Assembly: GCF_958450345.1 (NCBI RefSeq)
Contig: NC_088780.1
Location: 62,519,533 to 62,583,532 of the forward strand
Length of the DNA stretch: 64,000 bases
Reading direction: 5' to 3'
Source: Calliphora vicina
Taxonomy: Eukaryota > Arthropoda > Insecta > Diptera > Calliphoridae
Notes under the pieces: model-generated
What the model saw: the letters and a program-made list of their open reading frames with translations, nothing else
Databases searched by the model: none
What the model was told of the DNA's origin: nothing
Part shown: one piece after another, positions 32,701 through 43,876 of the stretch
Position numbering within the stretch: the first letter of the stretch is position 1
Layout of the letters: each line of letters begins with the position of its first letter
Position numbers and translations under genes: made by a program

Positions 32701-33209
32701 GCACTTTTTTTAATGCCATTTTGTAACCAATACTCCAAATTAACTAAGTCAGCTTTCTGTTTTTGGTAAATATTAAATTCTGTTTGACAACACGCAGTCA
32801 AATACATTGCATTGTAATCACTTAATAAATTTTGTTGAAAAGCCTGTATTACTTTCAAACTTTCAATTGCATGTTTAAATAATTTCGCGAGTTATAAAGA
32901 AGAAAGTGAAAATGGATAACAATAAATTAAGAAAGTAAGTAAGGTTTTTTGTTAAAAAATGTGATAAAATTGTTTAACTTGGTTGAAATAAATCCACTTT
33001 TTTAACATAACCATAAAAGTGCTGCGACTGTTTTCAAAATGTAACTTCGTGGAAGCTTTTAAAATGTCGGCAACGTTCGGCAGATTAAATGCAATCAGAA
33101 ATGAATATATTGAAATGTTATAAACCAATTTTCATTTACATTTAATAGCCATTTTTAGCCGTTTTCGAATAATACTATATTTTTTAGGTTATTATATATT
33201 TTCAGATGA
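32701..33209. other. gene-free intronic stretch
   Basis: AT-rich sequence without recognisable repeat ends. The minus-strand ORF at 32649-32858 has no evident homology. Confidence 0.35.
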
Positions 33210-33700
33210 AGTGGAGAAGCGTTTGTGCAGATGTTTCTAATGTCCAAGAATATTAGTCTAAGACCCACCTTTATATGGTACATATAATTTTTTTCGGCCC
33301 AAGGACGAAGCCTATTTATATTGGCTGAAATCGGTCCATTATATAACCTAGCCCGTAATTGCACTTTATCGGTCATAAATGTTTAATTTATATAGGTATC
33401 TACACAAAATTTGCTCCAAATAAGTTTTATATATACGGAATTCATGTCACCTAATTTTATGATGATCGGTCCTTAATTAGTCATAGATCCCGCTTCCGAA
33501 AATCACTTTAACGTGCATAAATCTATTAAAATTTTTGGTATACACATAAAATTCAACAGAAAATTCAAGTCCCATAAAGAAATTAATCACTCGACCTAAT
33601 TTGACCCACTTCCGAAAATCACTCACGAATATAAATTATTGAAATTTTAAAAGCAAATGAGACTCTTACCAAAGTTTCGTTGCAATCTATTTTACTGCAT
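33210..33700 (+). repeat. internal fragment of hairpin repeat family 2
   Basis: It follows the 43206-43876 copy through GCGTTTGTGCAGATGTTTCT, TCGGCCCAAGGAC, GCTGAAATCGGTCCATTAT and AATCACTTTAACGTGCATAA, but lacks both terminal hairpins. Confidence 0.75.
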
Positions 33701-33745
33701 ATTGCTGAAAAAATGTTTGAGATGCAAAAAGACGCTGTAATATTA

Positions 33746-34257
33746 CAGCAAAAACTTCGCTTACAAAGGCTACAATGTCTTTTTAATAATGTCTTTTTTA
33801 ATAACTTACTTTTTAAGTAGTAAAGTCTAAAAAAACAAAATAAACAAACAAAACAAAAAAACTGTTACTTTTTTTCAATTTGCCCATTTTTTTTATTGCA
33901 TGTTTATTTTTAGAAAAACAGAAAAGAATATTGCATTACTGTGTGAAAACCATTATTTGATGTACAATGAAATAACTAAGCAGTGGTGTAGTGAGCACAA
34001 CGGCAGACTACCAAACAGAAGGTTGCAGGTTCAAATCGGGTCTGCGACTTATTTTTTTTATTTTTATTTTTTTGTGTAAATAAAAATTCTATAAATAACT
34101 CTACTAACAAAACAACTTATTTCCGGCCAAAATATAAAGGATTACTTTTGGGACATCGCGAACAAAAATAATGACTTCTTACAGTAGAAAAATAAGTAGT
34201 TGAATCGTCAAATTCCCCTTATTTTTCGGCTTATTTGTAAGAAAAGTTTTTGCTGGG
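33746..34257. mobile_element. MITE with CAGCAAAAACTT ends and a tRNA-like segment
   Basis: CAGCAAAAACTTCGCTTAC at the left is inverted at the right (GTAAGAAAAGTTTTTGCTG). The terminal sequence is related to 8028-8602. The duplication is unclear. It contains a tRNA-like segment at about 33980-34056 followed by a T-run, which is a pol III-type terminator. Confidence 0.65.
33980..34056 (+). other. tRNA-like segment inside the MITE
   Basis: TGGTGTAGTGAGCAC resembles an A-box and GCAGGTTCAAATCGGG a B-box, about 40 nt apart, and TTATTTTTTTTATT follows. The acceptor and T stems do not pair well, so this is a tRNA-derived relic or a SINE-like pol III unit, not a tRNA gene. Confidence 0.4.
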
Positions 34258-34844
34258 ATGTAAGCGGAGAAGACAGATTTTTTAAGCTCCGAATTAATAT
34301 TAAGCTGTACCTCAAATCCATTAATTTCCACATCATTTTTATATAGGCGCTTACAAAAGCGGAAAAGTTCCACGCTTCCACCTAAAGTAATTCAACTATT
34401 ATGTTGCAGTGAACCCATGGAAGAATTTCACTATACCCACCAAGACGATGATATTAATGAAAGCTAAGAGGACCTTTTTGATTTAAATTTACAATATGAA
34501 TTAGATTTAAGCAATTACTAAAAGTTTTAGTATAATTAAAATAAATTAATGTATTAATTTTGCATTAATGATTGCAAAAGGGTTAATTTTTGGTCGTTAG
34601 TGGGTTAAATTCCATTTTTTTAATAGAATTATTCTTACTTATGAAATTCTTTAAAGTTTTGGTTTGAATACCATGATTTTGTAGTCGTTATAAATTTTGC
34701 ACAGAAAAAGTTGTCATTTAACCTATAATGCGTCGCACAGTGTTTTGATTTCATATAACGATTGGCCAAAAATAGAAGGAGTTGTCGTACAGATACAAAA
34801 TTTGACACACTTACTTGACCTGATAAAAGACAAATCCAAAGTTT
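34258..34844. other. gene-free intronic stretch
   Basis: No ORF or RNA can be supported. At 34735-34742 there is GTCGCACAGTG, which has the look of a Transib-like end, but I could not find its partner. Confidence 0.35.
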
Positions 34845-35115
34845 GAAAAAAATCGGAGCAAGGATTCGTGTCCTTCTCATATATCCTGAAAATTAAAAAT
34901 ACTAAAAAATTTTAAAGAATGAATTAAAATCTTGTACAATAATTTTCTAGAACATTTTTAACGTTTTGACCAAATTTGGTTGAATTTGGAGTAAGGATTC
35001 GTGTCCATTCCATATATCCTGAAAATTAAAAATACTATCAAATTTAAAAAAGGAAATCAAAATTTTGCACAATATATTTTCTGGAACATTTTTAACGTTT
35101 TGAACAAATTCGGAG
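34845..35115. repeat. two-unit tandem repeat of about 132 bp
   Basis: GATTCGTGTCC, CATATATCCTGAAAATTAAA and AACATTTTTAACGTTTTGA each occur twice, about 132 bp apart (34863 and 34995; 34950 and 35082). It is non-coding. Confidence 0.75.
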
Positions 35116-36109
35116 GATCAAAAATGTCCTTTTTCAAAAATGAAAAAAAAAATTACAAAAACTTAAATTTTCATAACGTAGTTTTGTAATTGAAACACTT
35201 ATAACATTCCCAATATGTCAATAAAATATTGTTTCCGAATGGGAGGAAGGACATACCCATACTTATTATTTACATAAATGGATTAACCTCCATAAAAATA
35301 AGGTTTTTTTACGTTAATATTATCCGGAATAAATTTTTTTTTAGCTTTTAAAATTAATTAATAAGACTTCATGAATAGAACTCACTACTTTTCACATCAT
35401 ATTATATTGCCTATCAGAGAGATCTATGTCTATATAGAGCTAATGCTTATTCCACCGATAACTTGTTAACTGTTTGTGCATCAGATCTTTTTTGTGCTAC
35501 TTTATATATAGTCTTCTTTTCACTCGCCTTCTTTTCATGCGCTGTGATGCTTCTTCATAACTTAATTTGGGTCGACCTGTTTGTTTGTAATTGGAACCTA
35601 TACCAAACGCCTACTCAAACTAGATTTGTACAAGTTAAATTAAAATAACTCACAGCACAAGCTTCTTCATTAAATAAGTCAGTATCTAGCCAATCACTCG
35701 ACTCAGCTTCAAATCAGCTTCTTGTACGCGAGTGTTTCTTCCAATATTTGTTGAAAAATGTAAATATATTTTCTGCTCCTCAGAATACAAAACATAATTC
35801 CCTTTAGAAACAATTTGCATATATTGTTTAATTCATCACAGTACTTGTTTTATTTTGTTTTACCTTTACACAGAAGTCGGAAATATCACGAAACTGAAGG
35901 GATGTTGACACTAAAAAACATTTACCAAAAAAATTGGGGCAAGTAGGGGCAGCTGAATTTTATATATGTCATAATACATACTTGTGGCAATAACATAGAA
36001 ATTCATAAAAAAGCATGTTGCCTACATAATAACATTTTTATGAATGTAAATAACAGTGCTAGGTAAATTCTCAGCGAGTTGTTAAGTTTTCCCTAATTTA
36101 TTTGACACG
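35116..36109. other. gene-free intronic stretch
   Basis: AT-rich DNA with short unconvincing ORFs (35463-35648). I see no repeat termini or exon. Confidence 0.35.
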
Positions 36110-36494
36110 TAAAAAACATAAGGTAGACATATTATATATCAATGGATAGAGGATTTTGTCTACTTTTCAAAAATTTTCAAATGCGAATATCTCCTAGCTA
36201 TAAGAGATAATTGATAGCTACGAGGAGGTTTTATGTAGTGCTCGACGAGGAGATTCTGTATGTGTAATTTTTTTTTTTAATTCGGAACACAAACGAAGAA
36301 ATAGGATCATTTTAAAAATTGAACATACCCGAGGTGTCTTACTTTGGTCCCGCTCCTGGTGGGGTCATGAGGTCCAAATTCAAAACTTAAACTCGACTAC
36401 ACTTCCTCTTTGCGCATGTGAAATTTCATTCAAATCGGCGTAAGGGTTTAGAAGTTACAGATATATTTCCCTCTTTTTTTTATTCTCATACCAC
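36110..36494 (+). repeat. copy of the 6640-7016 repeat ending CCACTGTG
   Basis: It is collinear with 6640-7016 and ends at ATACCACTGTG directly next to CATCGTTTAATCGACTCAG, a hairpin-family-2 sequence. It therefore appears to be inserted into that repeat. The other end was not identified. A small local duplication around GATAGCTACGAGGAGG is specific to this copy. Confidence 0.6.
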
Positions 36495-36645
36495 TGTGCA
36501 TCGTTTAATCGACTCAGAAAGTGATTCTAAGTCTACCGATCGACTTAGAATCACTTTCGACTAATATTTTTGGGCGTTACAAACATCTGCACAAACGCAT
36601 AATTCCCTCACCACTATGGTGGTGTAGGGTATAATTAAGAAGCAA
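36495..36645 (-). repeat. terminal part of hairpin repeat family 2
   Basis: It contains ATCGACTCAGAAAGTGATTC, GGGCGTTACAAACATCTGC and the hairpin CCCTCACCACTATGGTGGTG(TAGGG). It matches 46495-46635 and stops just before exon 3. Confidence 0.75.
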
Positions 36646-36685
36646 ACGTTTTGAATAACTATGTATGTACCTGTTCTATTTTCAG

Positions 36686-36873
36686 TACATTACCAGCGAA
36701 TCATTCATGCCGATATAAAGCCGGGAAATTTGTTATTAACCGAATGTGGTCGAGTGAAAATAGCCGATTTAGGTGTTTGCAATGAATTCATTGGAGAGGA
36801 TGCTACAATGACTAATGGTTCAACAGCTGGTACACCAGCATTTAGAGCTCCAGAATCATTAAACGTGGGACAG
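36686..36873 (+). CDS. CaMKK: CaMKK third coding exon (residues 648-710)
   Basis: Acceptor CTATTTTCAG ends at 36685; CAG|GTAAAA follows at 36874. The first two bases complete the leucine codon begun in exon 2 (C|TA), giving LEYLHYQRIIHADIKPGN. The exon carries the catalytic loop with aspartate D657 and N662, the magnesium-binding D675 (DLG where most kinases have DFG), and the activation segment ending in GTPAFRAPESL with T697 at the P+1 loop. The loop reads HAD where HRD is usual. Phase at the 3' end is 0 and the remaining kinase lobe (from helix F), regulatory segment and stop lie beyond this window. No further exon is visible up to 64000. Confidence 0.95.
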
Positions 36874-37299
36874 GTAAAAATCTACTACAATATTTATCCA
36901 TTGTATACACACATCCACACATATTTTTTTAACTTTGCACATCCATCCATACATACGTAAATATACATTTTAAAAATGCAATGTTATTTTTACTTTCCAC
37001 TAACAAAATATACAGAATACAAAATACATATGTGAATACCGCTACTGTGTTGAAAAAGTGATGCAATGTTTATAAGGATTTTAGAAAACTGTCAATAGAT
37101 TTTCTGAACATTTTAGAAATTTAAAACAGTTTTTTGTTTCATACATAGAGTTGTCAAATATTCGACATATTCAAAAAACCGGTTTTCGAATAATTCGAAA
37201 AAGCACAATTTTTAAAAACCGGTTTTTACCTAAATTCGGTTTCTGATAGAAAAAACCGGATCGAATAACCGGTTTTTAGCCTTTTTTGTCAATTTAAGA

Positions 37300-38042
37300 A
37301 TTTAGGTATAAATTAAGCTTAATTTTTTTTATATTAATTTAACATATAATTTAAATTTACACATTAACTGTTAAAATTTCATTGTATAAAAGATTTAATT
37401 CAATATTTTTGAAAAGTTATCCAAATAATTAAAATCTAGTTTTAAGTAGCTAGTTCTTGCAATATTAGTTCTTTTGTATGGATTTTGAACTTCTTTTAAT
37501 GTTAAACTGAACTGAGGTTCAATATATGATTTGAACTTTCATTTAGTTCTGACCAAAAAGTCTATTAATTAAAAAATGTTACTACATACTGTATAACATG
37601 GTGAATTTAGGTGACGTTAAAAAGCCAGATTATTTCAGAATTATTGGGTCGCTAGTCTGTTCCAGAAATGCTGTTTTTTTTACAGTGGGTCAAAGTTTTA
37701 ATTTTTTGATCGAAAGTAGCATTATACTAACTGAAAAAATGTTGTAAGTTAATATCTGAAAGAATTCTTATTCTCAGAGTTATATTGTAGAATTTTATTA
37801 GGGGTCCTTTCTACAAAAAATGATCTACTAAACATGCCCTTTCAGAATTATAGGGTGGCTAGTCTTTTTCAAAAATGCTGTTGGACAGAGTTATTAAAAG
37901 TAATCATATAAAATCTAAAAATAACCTTTAACTGTCGAGGTGAAATTTTGTGACATAGTTAATGTCGTGGTGGTAAATTTTACCCCTCTTAATTTTACTA
38001 ACAAAAATTTAGTAAAAAATATTTTTTTATAATTATTTGCTT
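37300..38042. other. interior of the hAT-like element, no gene
   Basis: Noncoding. A motif pair, TTCAGAATTATTGGGTCGCT near 37635 and TTCAGAATTATAGGGTGGCT near 37842, shows a diverged ~205-bp duplication, each half containing AGAAATGCTG or AAAAATGCTG. Confidence 0.45.
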
Positions 38043-38097
38043 AGAAGATAAAGGTTTTAAGACAAAAAATGTGATAAACATTAGAAATCTCGAAAAA

Positions 38098-38700
38098 AAA
38101 CACCAACCACTCTTCCGTGTTGAACTTGAACCCGGTGTCTTAAATCTGAAAAAAAATGAAACACATCCCATATATAACCTGAAGTATTTATTTCATCGTA
38201 AAATTACGGTAGAAGAGCCACATAAACGATGATATGGACATACCAAGGCATATTGCAAATTGCCACCCGTATGTGTTATTTGTGGAGAGTTGCATAACAC
38301 ATCCCAATGTAACAAATCCAAGGATGATCCTAAAATGAAAAAATGCAGCAATTGCGGAGGTAACCACACAGCGAACTACAGGGGTTGTCCTGCCTACTCA
38401 ATTGTTAAAAAATCACAAAGCCATGAACCGAAGATTTTCCCCGCTCAGCTATTAAATAACATCAATTTAAACTACCCCCCGTTACAACAGACATATGACA
38501 ACAAAGAAACATATGCAAATGTACTAAGAAACAACCAAACTCAGACGCAAATCCGTCAACCACAAAACCAAAATATGAACCCAGAGGTAAGAGAGCAAAC
38601 GCCAATTTTCAATTTTACCAGACTAGAATCTACAATAGAAACTCTTGTGCAATAGGTAAATAACTTTACAAACTCAATGAGTAACATGATGCAAGAAATG
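38098..38700 (+). pseudogene. LINE ORF1 remnant (nucleic-acid-binding protein)
   Basis: From about 38110 the reading RVELEPG ... ETHPIYNLKY matches the linker region of Jockey-clade ORF1. There is a TGA at about 38230, then CCHC zinc knuckles: CVICGELHNTSQC (38268) and CSNCGGNHTANYRGC (38343). A TAG at 38653 breaks the C-terminal tail. ORF1 proteins bind the element RNA. The N-terminal half is lost with the 5' truncation. Confidence 0.85.
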
Positions 38701-38730
38701 CTTAAGATGCAATCAATGTTATTGCAGGCC

Positions 38731-41300
38731 ATGAACTGCCTAAGAATATGTTTTTGGAACGCTAACGGCATTCGCCAACATAAAAACGAACTCGAGTATT
38801 TTCTTAAAAGTCATGAAGTTGATATAATGTTAGTTTCGGAAACCCATTTGACGTCTAGAAGTTTATTTAAGATAAATGGATATGTTTTTTATAGCACAAA
38901 TGATCGAAGAGATAGAGCATGTGGAGGCTCTGGAATTTTAATTAAAACCCGTATCAAACACCATTCAATGTGTGATATTTGTGAAGATTATCTTCAAGCT
39001 ACGACAATCTGTTTGGATGAATGCTACAGAAACCTATTAATTTCGTCGATATGTTCTCCTCCAAGGTTTTCAATTACTGAAAACAAATCTGAACATTTTT
39101 ACGAATCACTAGGACCCCGATTCCTGTCAGGTGGAGATTATAATGCTAAGCATACTCATTGGGGATTAAGACTTGTAACCCCGAAAGGTCGAGCTTTGTT
39201 TAATACAATTTCTAAATTGAATTTGAATGTGCTGTCGAGCGGAGAACCAACATACTGGCCTACTGACCCAAGCAAAATACCCGATGTCATTGATTTTGCA
39301 GTCAAAAAATTTACCAATGGAACTAATGCAGGTTAAATCTTCATTAGAATTATCCTCGGATCACTCACCCACCTTCGTTACTCTATTGAACGCCCTAGAA
39401 ATAGTATCCCCGACTGGTCACTCTGCAATATCAAGCACGAAAATAAATTGGTTGAAATATAGAAAATATATTAGCACACACTGTACAGAAAATATATCGC
39501 TAAGAACACCAGAAGATATCGATATCTCACTCAAAAATTTTGAACAAAACTTAAAACTTGCTGTTGAACACGCCACTCAAATAACCCAACAAATAAGATA
39601 CAATAGACTCTATTCTGCAGACATTGAACAGTTATTAGCTGAAAAAAGAAGAGTTCGGCGGGAGTGGCAACTCTACTGATCCCCTCAACTTAAAACGGAG
39701 CTTAGAAAATGTCGCAAACGCCTCAGTATGCTTCTTCACAAACGCAAAACTGACTCAATTAATAAATATCTGGAGAACTTAGATGGCACCCAGTACTCAA
39801 ATTACTCTCTATGGCGAGCTACAAAAAACGACCTGTTATGAGCAGACCTCCTCTACGAAATTCTAGTGGAGGCTGGGCTAGAAACGATACTGAAAAAGGA
39901 AACCTGTTTGTTAGTCATCTAAAGAATGTATTTTCCCCAAACGAGTCAAACGAAATAATAGAGTTACCATCTATTTTACCTCATATTACAGCAGCTGAAC
40001 CACTTCGTTTTGAGATTTCAGAGATTGACAAGGCTATTGTTGATTTAAACTCCAAAAAATCACCCAAATTGCATTAAGAATAATCCTATTTATTTTTAAT
40101 GCTATATTACGCCTTGAATATTATCCACCAGAATGGAAGGTTTCTTTAGTTACAATGATACCTAAGCCGGGAAAAGATCACAGTAAAGTAGAATCATATA
40201 GACCCATTATCCTATTGTCAAATATATTAAAGCTATTCGAAAAACTGTTAATGCACAAGTTAAAGCCGATAGTGAAATCATCAATTCGGATTTCGAGAAA
40301 AACATAACACCATAGAACAAACTCACAGGTTGGTAGAAATCATATCCAAGACATTTGAAGAAAAAAATATTGTTCTGCACTCTTCATCGACGTTTCGCAA
40401 GCCTTCGACAAAGTATGGCATGAAGGATTATCAATAAAAATAAAACAATATTTACCAGTGAACACACACAAGTTTCTAGAAAGTTATTTAAGTCATCGAA
40501 AGTTCGTTCTCAAAGAGGGAGACTTTATATGTTCATCACAGCCTATTGAAGCAGGCGTATACTGGTTCCCTTCCTATATTTGCTTTATACTTGTGATATG
40601 CCTACAAACAGTCGAACCCACATATCAACTTTTGCTGATGACACAGCTATACTAGCCATTCATGAAAACCCCCAAGAAGCATCTGTACTTTTACAAGACC
40701 ATATACTCGACATAGAAAGGTGGTTAAAACAATGGAGAATAAAAGTAAACGAGCAAAAATGTATACATCTTACATTCACATTGCGTAGAGAATCGTACCC
40801 TCCAATCATAATAAATAATAATATAATACCTCAACAAACTGAAGTTAAATATCTAGGTCTGCATCTAGACCGACGTCTTACCTGGAAAAACCAAATAGAT
40901 ACGAAATTGACTCAAATGAAGTTAAAATTACTACAAATTTACTGGCTAATTGGTAAAAACTCGAGATTGAGTTTAGATTGCAAACTTTTGCTGTACAGCT
41001 CAATAATAAAACCCATATGGTGCTATGGAATTCAATTATGGGGCACAGCCTCAGCTTCTAATATTGAAAAAATTCAAAGAATTCAAAATAAAATATTACG
41101 AATGATAACATCAGCGCCTTGGTATGTGAGAAATATTAACATTCATAAGGACCTAGGTGTCTCCATGGTGAAAAATGAAATAAAAAAACAAGCGGAGTCC
41201 TATTTGAAATAGTTAGAAGTTCACCCAAACCCACTTGCACAAACATTAATGAGAAGCTACATCCGACTAAGAAGAAGGAATCTAACAGACCTGCGCTGAT
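38731..41300 (+). pseudogene. LINE ORF2 remnant (endonuclease and reverse transcriptase)
   Basis: It starts MNCLRICFWNANG at ATG 38731, an apurinic-type endonuclease, with SETHL and GGDYNAKHTHWG motifs by 39150. The frame breaks near 39330, 39680, 40080 and 40560. Reverse transcriptase follows: SYRPI-like text near 40200, FADDTAILA at 40633, then GLHLDRRLTWK and the C-terminal YSSIIKPIWCYGIQLWG near 41000. It ends about 41300. Several frameshifts and a ~100-bp gap around 40075 make it inactive. Confidence 0.88.
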
Positions 41301-41450
41301 CTATAAATTAAACATAATTTTTCGTCCAACTGTGGTGGGACGTAAATTAAAATTAATATTTAGATTTAAGATTTGAAGAAATTATTGATAGTTCACATTA
41401 TTTTGTGAAGATACAATAAATAAAATATAAAAAAAAATAATTATTTGCTT

Positions 41451-42038
41451 TTTAAAAATAATCTACCACATTTTTAAATACAATAAATAAAGAAAACAAG
41501 AAATATTTTTATTTGTTTTAAAAAAATAGGTACTTTACTTTAGAATAACAAAAACGTTATATCAAAATCTAAGAATTTAAAGAAAATCAAAAACTTAAAG
41601 GACATTTTCTCACAGCCAAATGTATACATTTAAAGATATAAAAGAGATCATAAACAAAAATAAACAAGTGTAGAAAATACAGGTCATCCTTTTTGGAGGA
41701 TTTTACTCATCAAAATCTGTGTTCGCACATTTATCAAATGTGGTAAAATTATTTGTCTTGCAAGCTTTTTTAAAAAGTCTAAAAAATAATGTAAGAGTTG
41801 ACACAACAAATATCCAAAATAATAATTATATGAAAATATTACGTTAATTTTGATGTGGGGTAAATTTTTTTCTACTGATAATTCTATGAGAATATTACGT
41901 TAATGTTAATGTGGGGTACAATTTTTTCTACTGAATACTTACGCTAACTCTGACGTGGTGGTAAAATATTTTCAAAGACAATATTACCTAAAAGCTGACG
42001 AGTGATAATTTTGTCTAGCTCTGCCAAAACACAACTGA
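41451..42038. other. gene-free stretch with a small minisatellite
   Basis: At 41830-41975 three diverged ~60-bp units contain ATATTACGTTAAT, GATGTGGGGTAAA and TTTTTCTACTGA. The rest is AT-rich DNA without ORFs. Confidence 0.5.
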
Positions 42039-42046
42039 GTAACAAC

Positions 42047-42893
42047 CAGCGTTGCCACTCATAAAATATTTTTCCTACCAAATTTCAGATTAAAAACTAC
42101 CAAAACCTACCAAAACCAACCAAATTTTAAATATTTCTGAAATGCTATTTGGATTCCTTTCAAAATCAAATAGTTAAATTAAAATTATATTATTGCTGCT
42201 ATAGCGTTACACTGAGGATGAATATTATTTAATTACACTACAATCATAAATATGTCATATCTAAAAATTGTGTGTGAATCGTTTTATAATTGACCATAAG
42301 CATATAAGGCCCATTTCTAAAACTTATTTTAACTAGCATAAAACTCCTAAAAGTGTTCGTATCCCGACAAAATTCAACATAAATAAGTTTCATGGCGATC
42401 GATACATAATTGGTCATAGCTGCCCACTTCTGAAAATCACTCACGAAAATAAATTATTGAAATTTTAAAAGAAAAATGATTTTGCTCAATACTTATTACT
42501 TCTTTTAACATGACTACACACAATTTAAATAATATGTGTTATAATTTTGAAATATTTAAAATGTGTAAATTAAATGTATAATACGTTAAAAGTTTTAGTA
42601 TTGCAAGGCCTTTGGCATTTTATGAACTGAACACTACTAAATACGTACACATTTACTTCACTAAACTAAAAATTTAAGATAATTCTGTCTTCATATTTTA
42701 TAAATAATTTTATTATTTTGGATTAACATAGTTTTTTTGTTAAGTTTTTTGTTAAATTGTTCTTAAAAATACGTATTCAAAAAACCTACCAAAATGCGAC
42801 AAAAATCGGAACAAACCAACCAAACTACCAAAAGTCAATTTGTTAACTTAAAACTACCAATTTTGGTCCAATTGGACCAAAGCGGCAACGCTG
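42047..42893. mobile_element. hAT-like element with CAGCGTTGCCAC ends, TSD GTAACAAC
   Basis: CAGCGTTGCCACT and AGCGGCAACGCTG are inverted ends flanked by GTAACAAC at 42039-42046 and 42894-42901. Repeated AAACTACCAAAA or CCTACCAAAA words lie inward of both ends. A fragment of hairpin family 2 (about 42260-42480) sits inside. There is no ORF of interest. Confidence 0.9.
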
Positions 42894-43205
42894 GTAACAA
42901 CGATCACGATATGAGAAGATACTAAGAGAATTTAATTGATAGAGTGCAATGAAAGAGAGTATTTTTAAAAAAATGTAAAGAGAGGGTAAAATTTTCGATT
43001 TTGTCGAATAATTCGAGACAAAAAAACCGGTTTGTCGAATAACTCGAAAACCGTCCTTTTGTAAAAACCGGTTTAAAAAAGGCGGAAAATTAAAAAAAAA
43101 AAACCGGATTGACAACTCTATTCATACATCATTAAGAAAGTACTCTTCGATAACTAAGAACAAGACTTCTATTGACTTTCCTTGTCTTAATATGTATATG
43201 GATAT

Positions 43206-43876
43206 TTATACCCTTCACCACCATAGTGGGGAGGGTATAATGCGTTTGTGCAGATGTTTGTAACGCCCACAAATATTAGTCTGACACCCACCTTAAAGTA
43301 TACCGATCGACTTAGAATCACTGTCAGGTCGCAATTTTGAAGATTTTTCGATCACATTTGGTACATATTATTTTTTCGGCCCAAGGACCAAGCCTATTGA
43401 AACTGGCTGAAATCGGTCCATTATTTCACCTAGCCCCCATACAAATGTCCTCTCGAAATTGGACTATATCGGTCATAAATGTTTATTATATATGTATCTC
43501 CACAAATTCCGCTCCAAATAAGTTTTATATATACAAAATTCATATCACCAAATTTTGTTACGATCGGTCCATAATTAGTCAAAGCTCCCATATAGACCCG
43601 CTTCCCAAAATCACTTTAACGTGCATAAATCGCTTATAAATGTTGGTATACATACAAAATTCAACATAAATAACTTTCATACAGACATAAATCACAGGAC
43701 CCAATTTCATGGTGATCGGTCCATAATTGGTCATTGCTCCCATATAAGTCCCACTTCCGAAAATCAATCAAAAATATAAGTTATTGAAATTTTAAAAGAA
43801 AAATGTTTTTGTTCTTTTACTTAGTGTAGGGTATTATATGGTCGGGCTTGACCGACCATACTTTCTTACTTGTTTT
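43206..43876 (+). repeat. full-length copy of hairpin repeat family 2
   Basis: It starts TTATACCCTTCACCACCATA(GTGGGGAGGGTATAA), a terminal hairpin, and ends with GGTCGGGCTTGACCGACC, a second hairpin, then ATACTTTCTTACTTG. The middle contains GATCGGTCCATAATTAGTCA twice. Copies are at 45870-46635 (inverted) and as fragments at 14690, 33210, 36495 and 42260. It is non-coding. Confidence 0.85.

Larger units (their letters stand above)
23500..36685 (+). other. CaMKK intron 2 (about 13.2 kb)
   Basis: It runs from GTAAGT at 23500 to CTATTTTCAG ending at 36685, in phase 1. It holds a piggyBac-like MITE, a Transib-like palindrome with an active-looking DD37E transposase gene, a hAT-like copy, an element with a 9-bp duplication and several hairpin repeats. 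Confidence 0.92.
38043..41438 (+). mobile_element. Jockey-clade LINE, 5'-truncated, copy 1
   Basis: AATTATTTGCTT is repeated at 38031-38042 and just after the A-rich tail at 41439-41450, the target duplication of a non-LTR insertion. The element contains the end of ORF1 and a broken ORF2 and ends in AATAAATAAAATATAAAAAAAA. It is close in sequence to the copy at 57972-60677 and more distant from 49122-53862. Confidence 0.9.
37146..43120. mobile_element. hAT-like element, TSD TTCATACA, carrying a LINE and another hAT-like element
   Basis: TAGAGTTGTCAAATATTCG at the left and GATTGACAACTCTA at the right are inverted ends. TTCATACA lies on both sides (37138-37145, 43121-43128). Both ends carry ACCGGTTTTT and TTCGAATAATTCG arrays and match 5516-9058 in opposite orientation. 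Inside are a 5'-truncated Jockey-clade LINE, a short minisatellite and a CAGCGTTGCCAC element. Without the insertions about 1.7 kb remain, and no transposase. Confidence 0.88.

Noticed and set aside
33980..34056. Functional tRNA gene
   Set aside because: A and B boxes are suggestive but the acceptor and T stems do not form; it is listed as tRNA-like only.
43206..43876. Hairpin family 2 as a Helitron
   Set aside because: It has a 3' hairpin, but the terminus is CTTG, not CTRR, and both ends carry hairpins; the class is left open.
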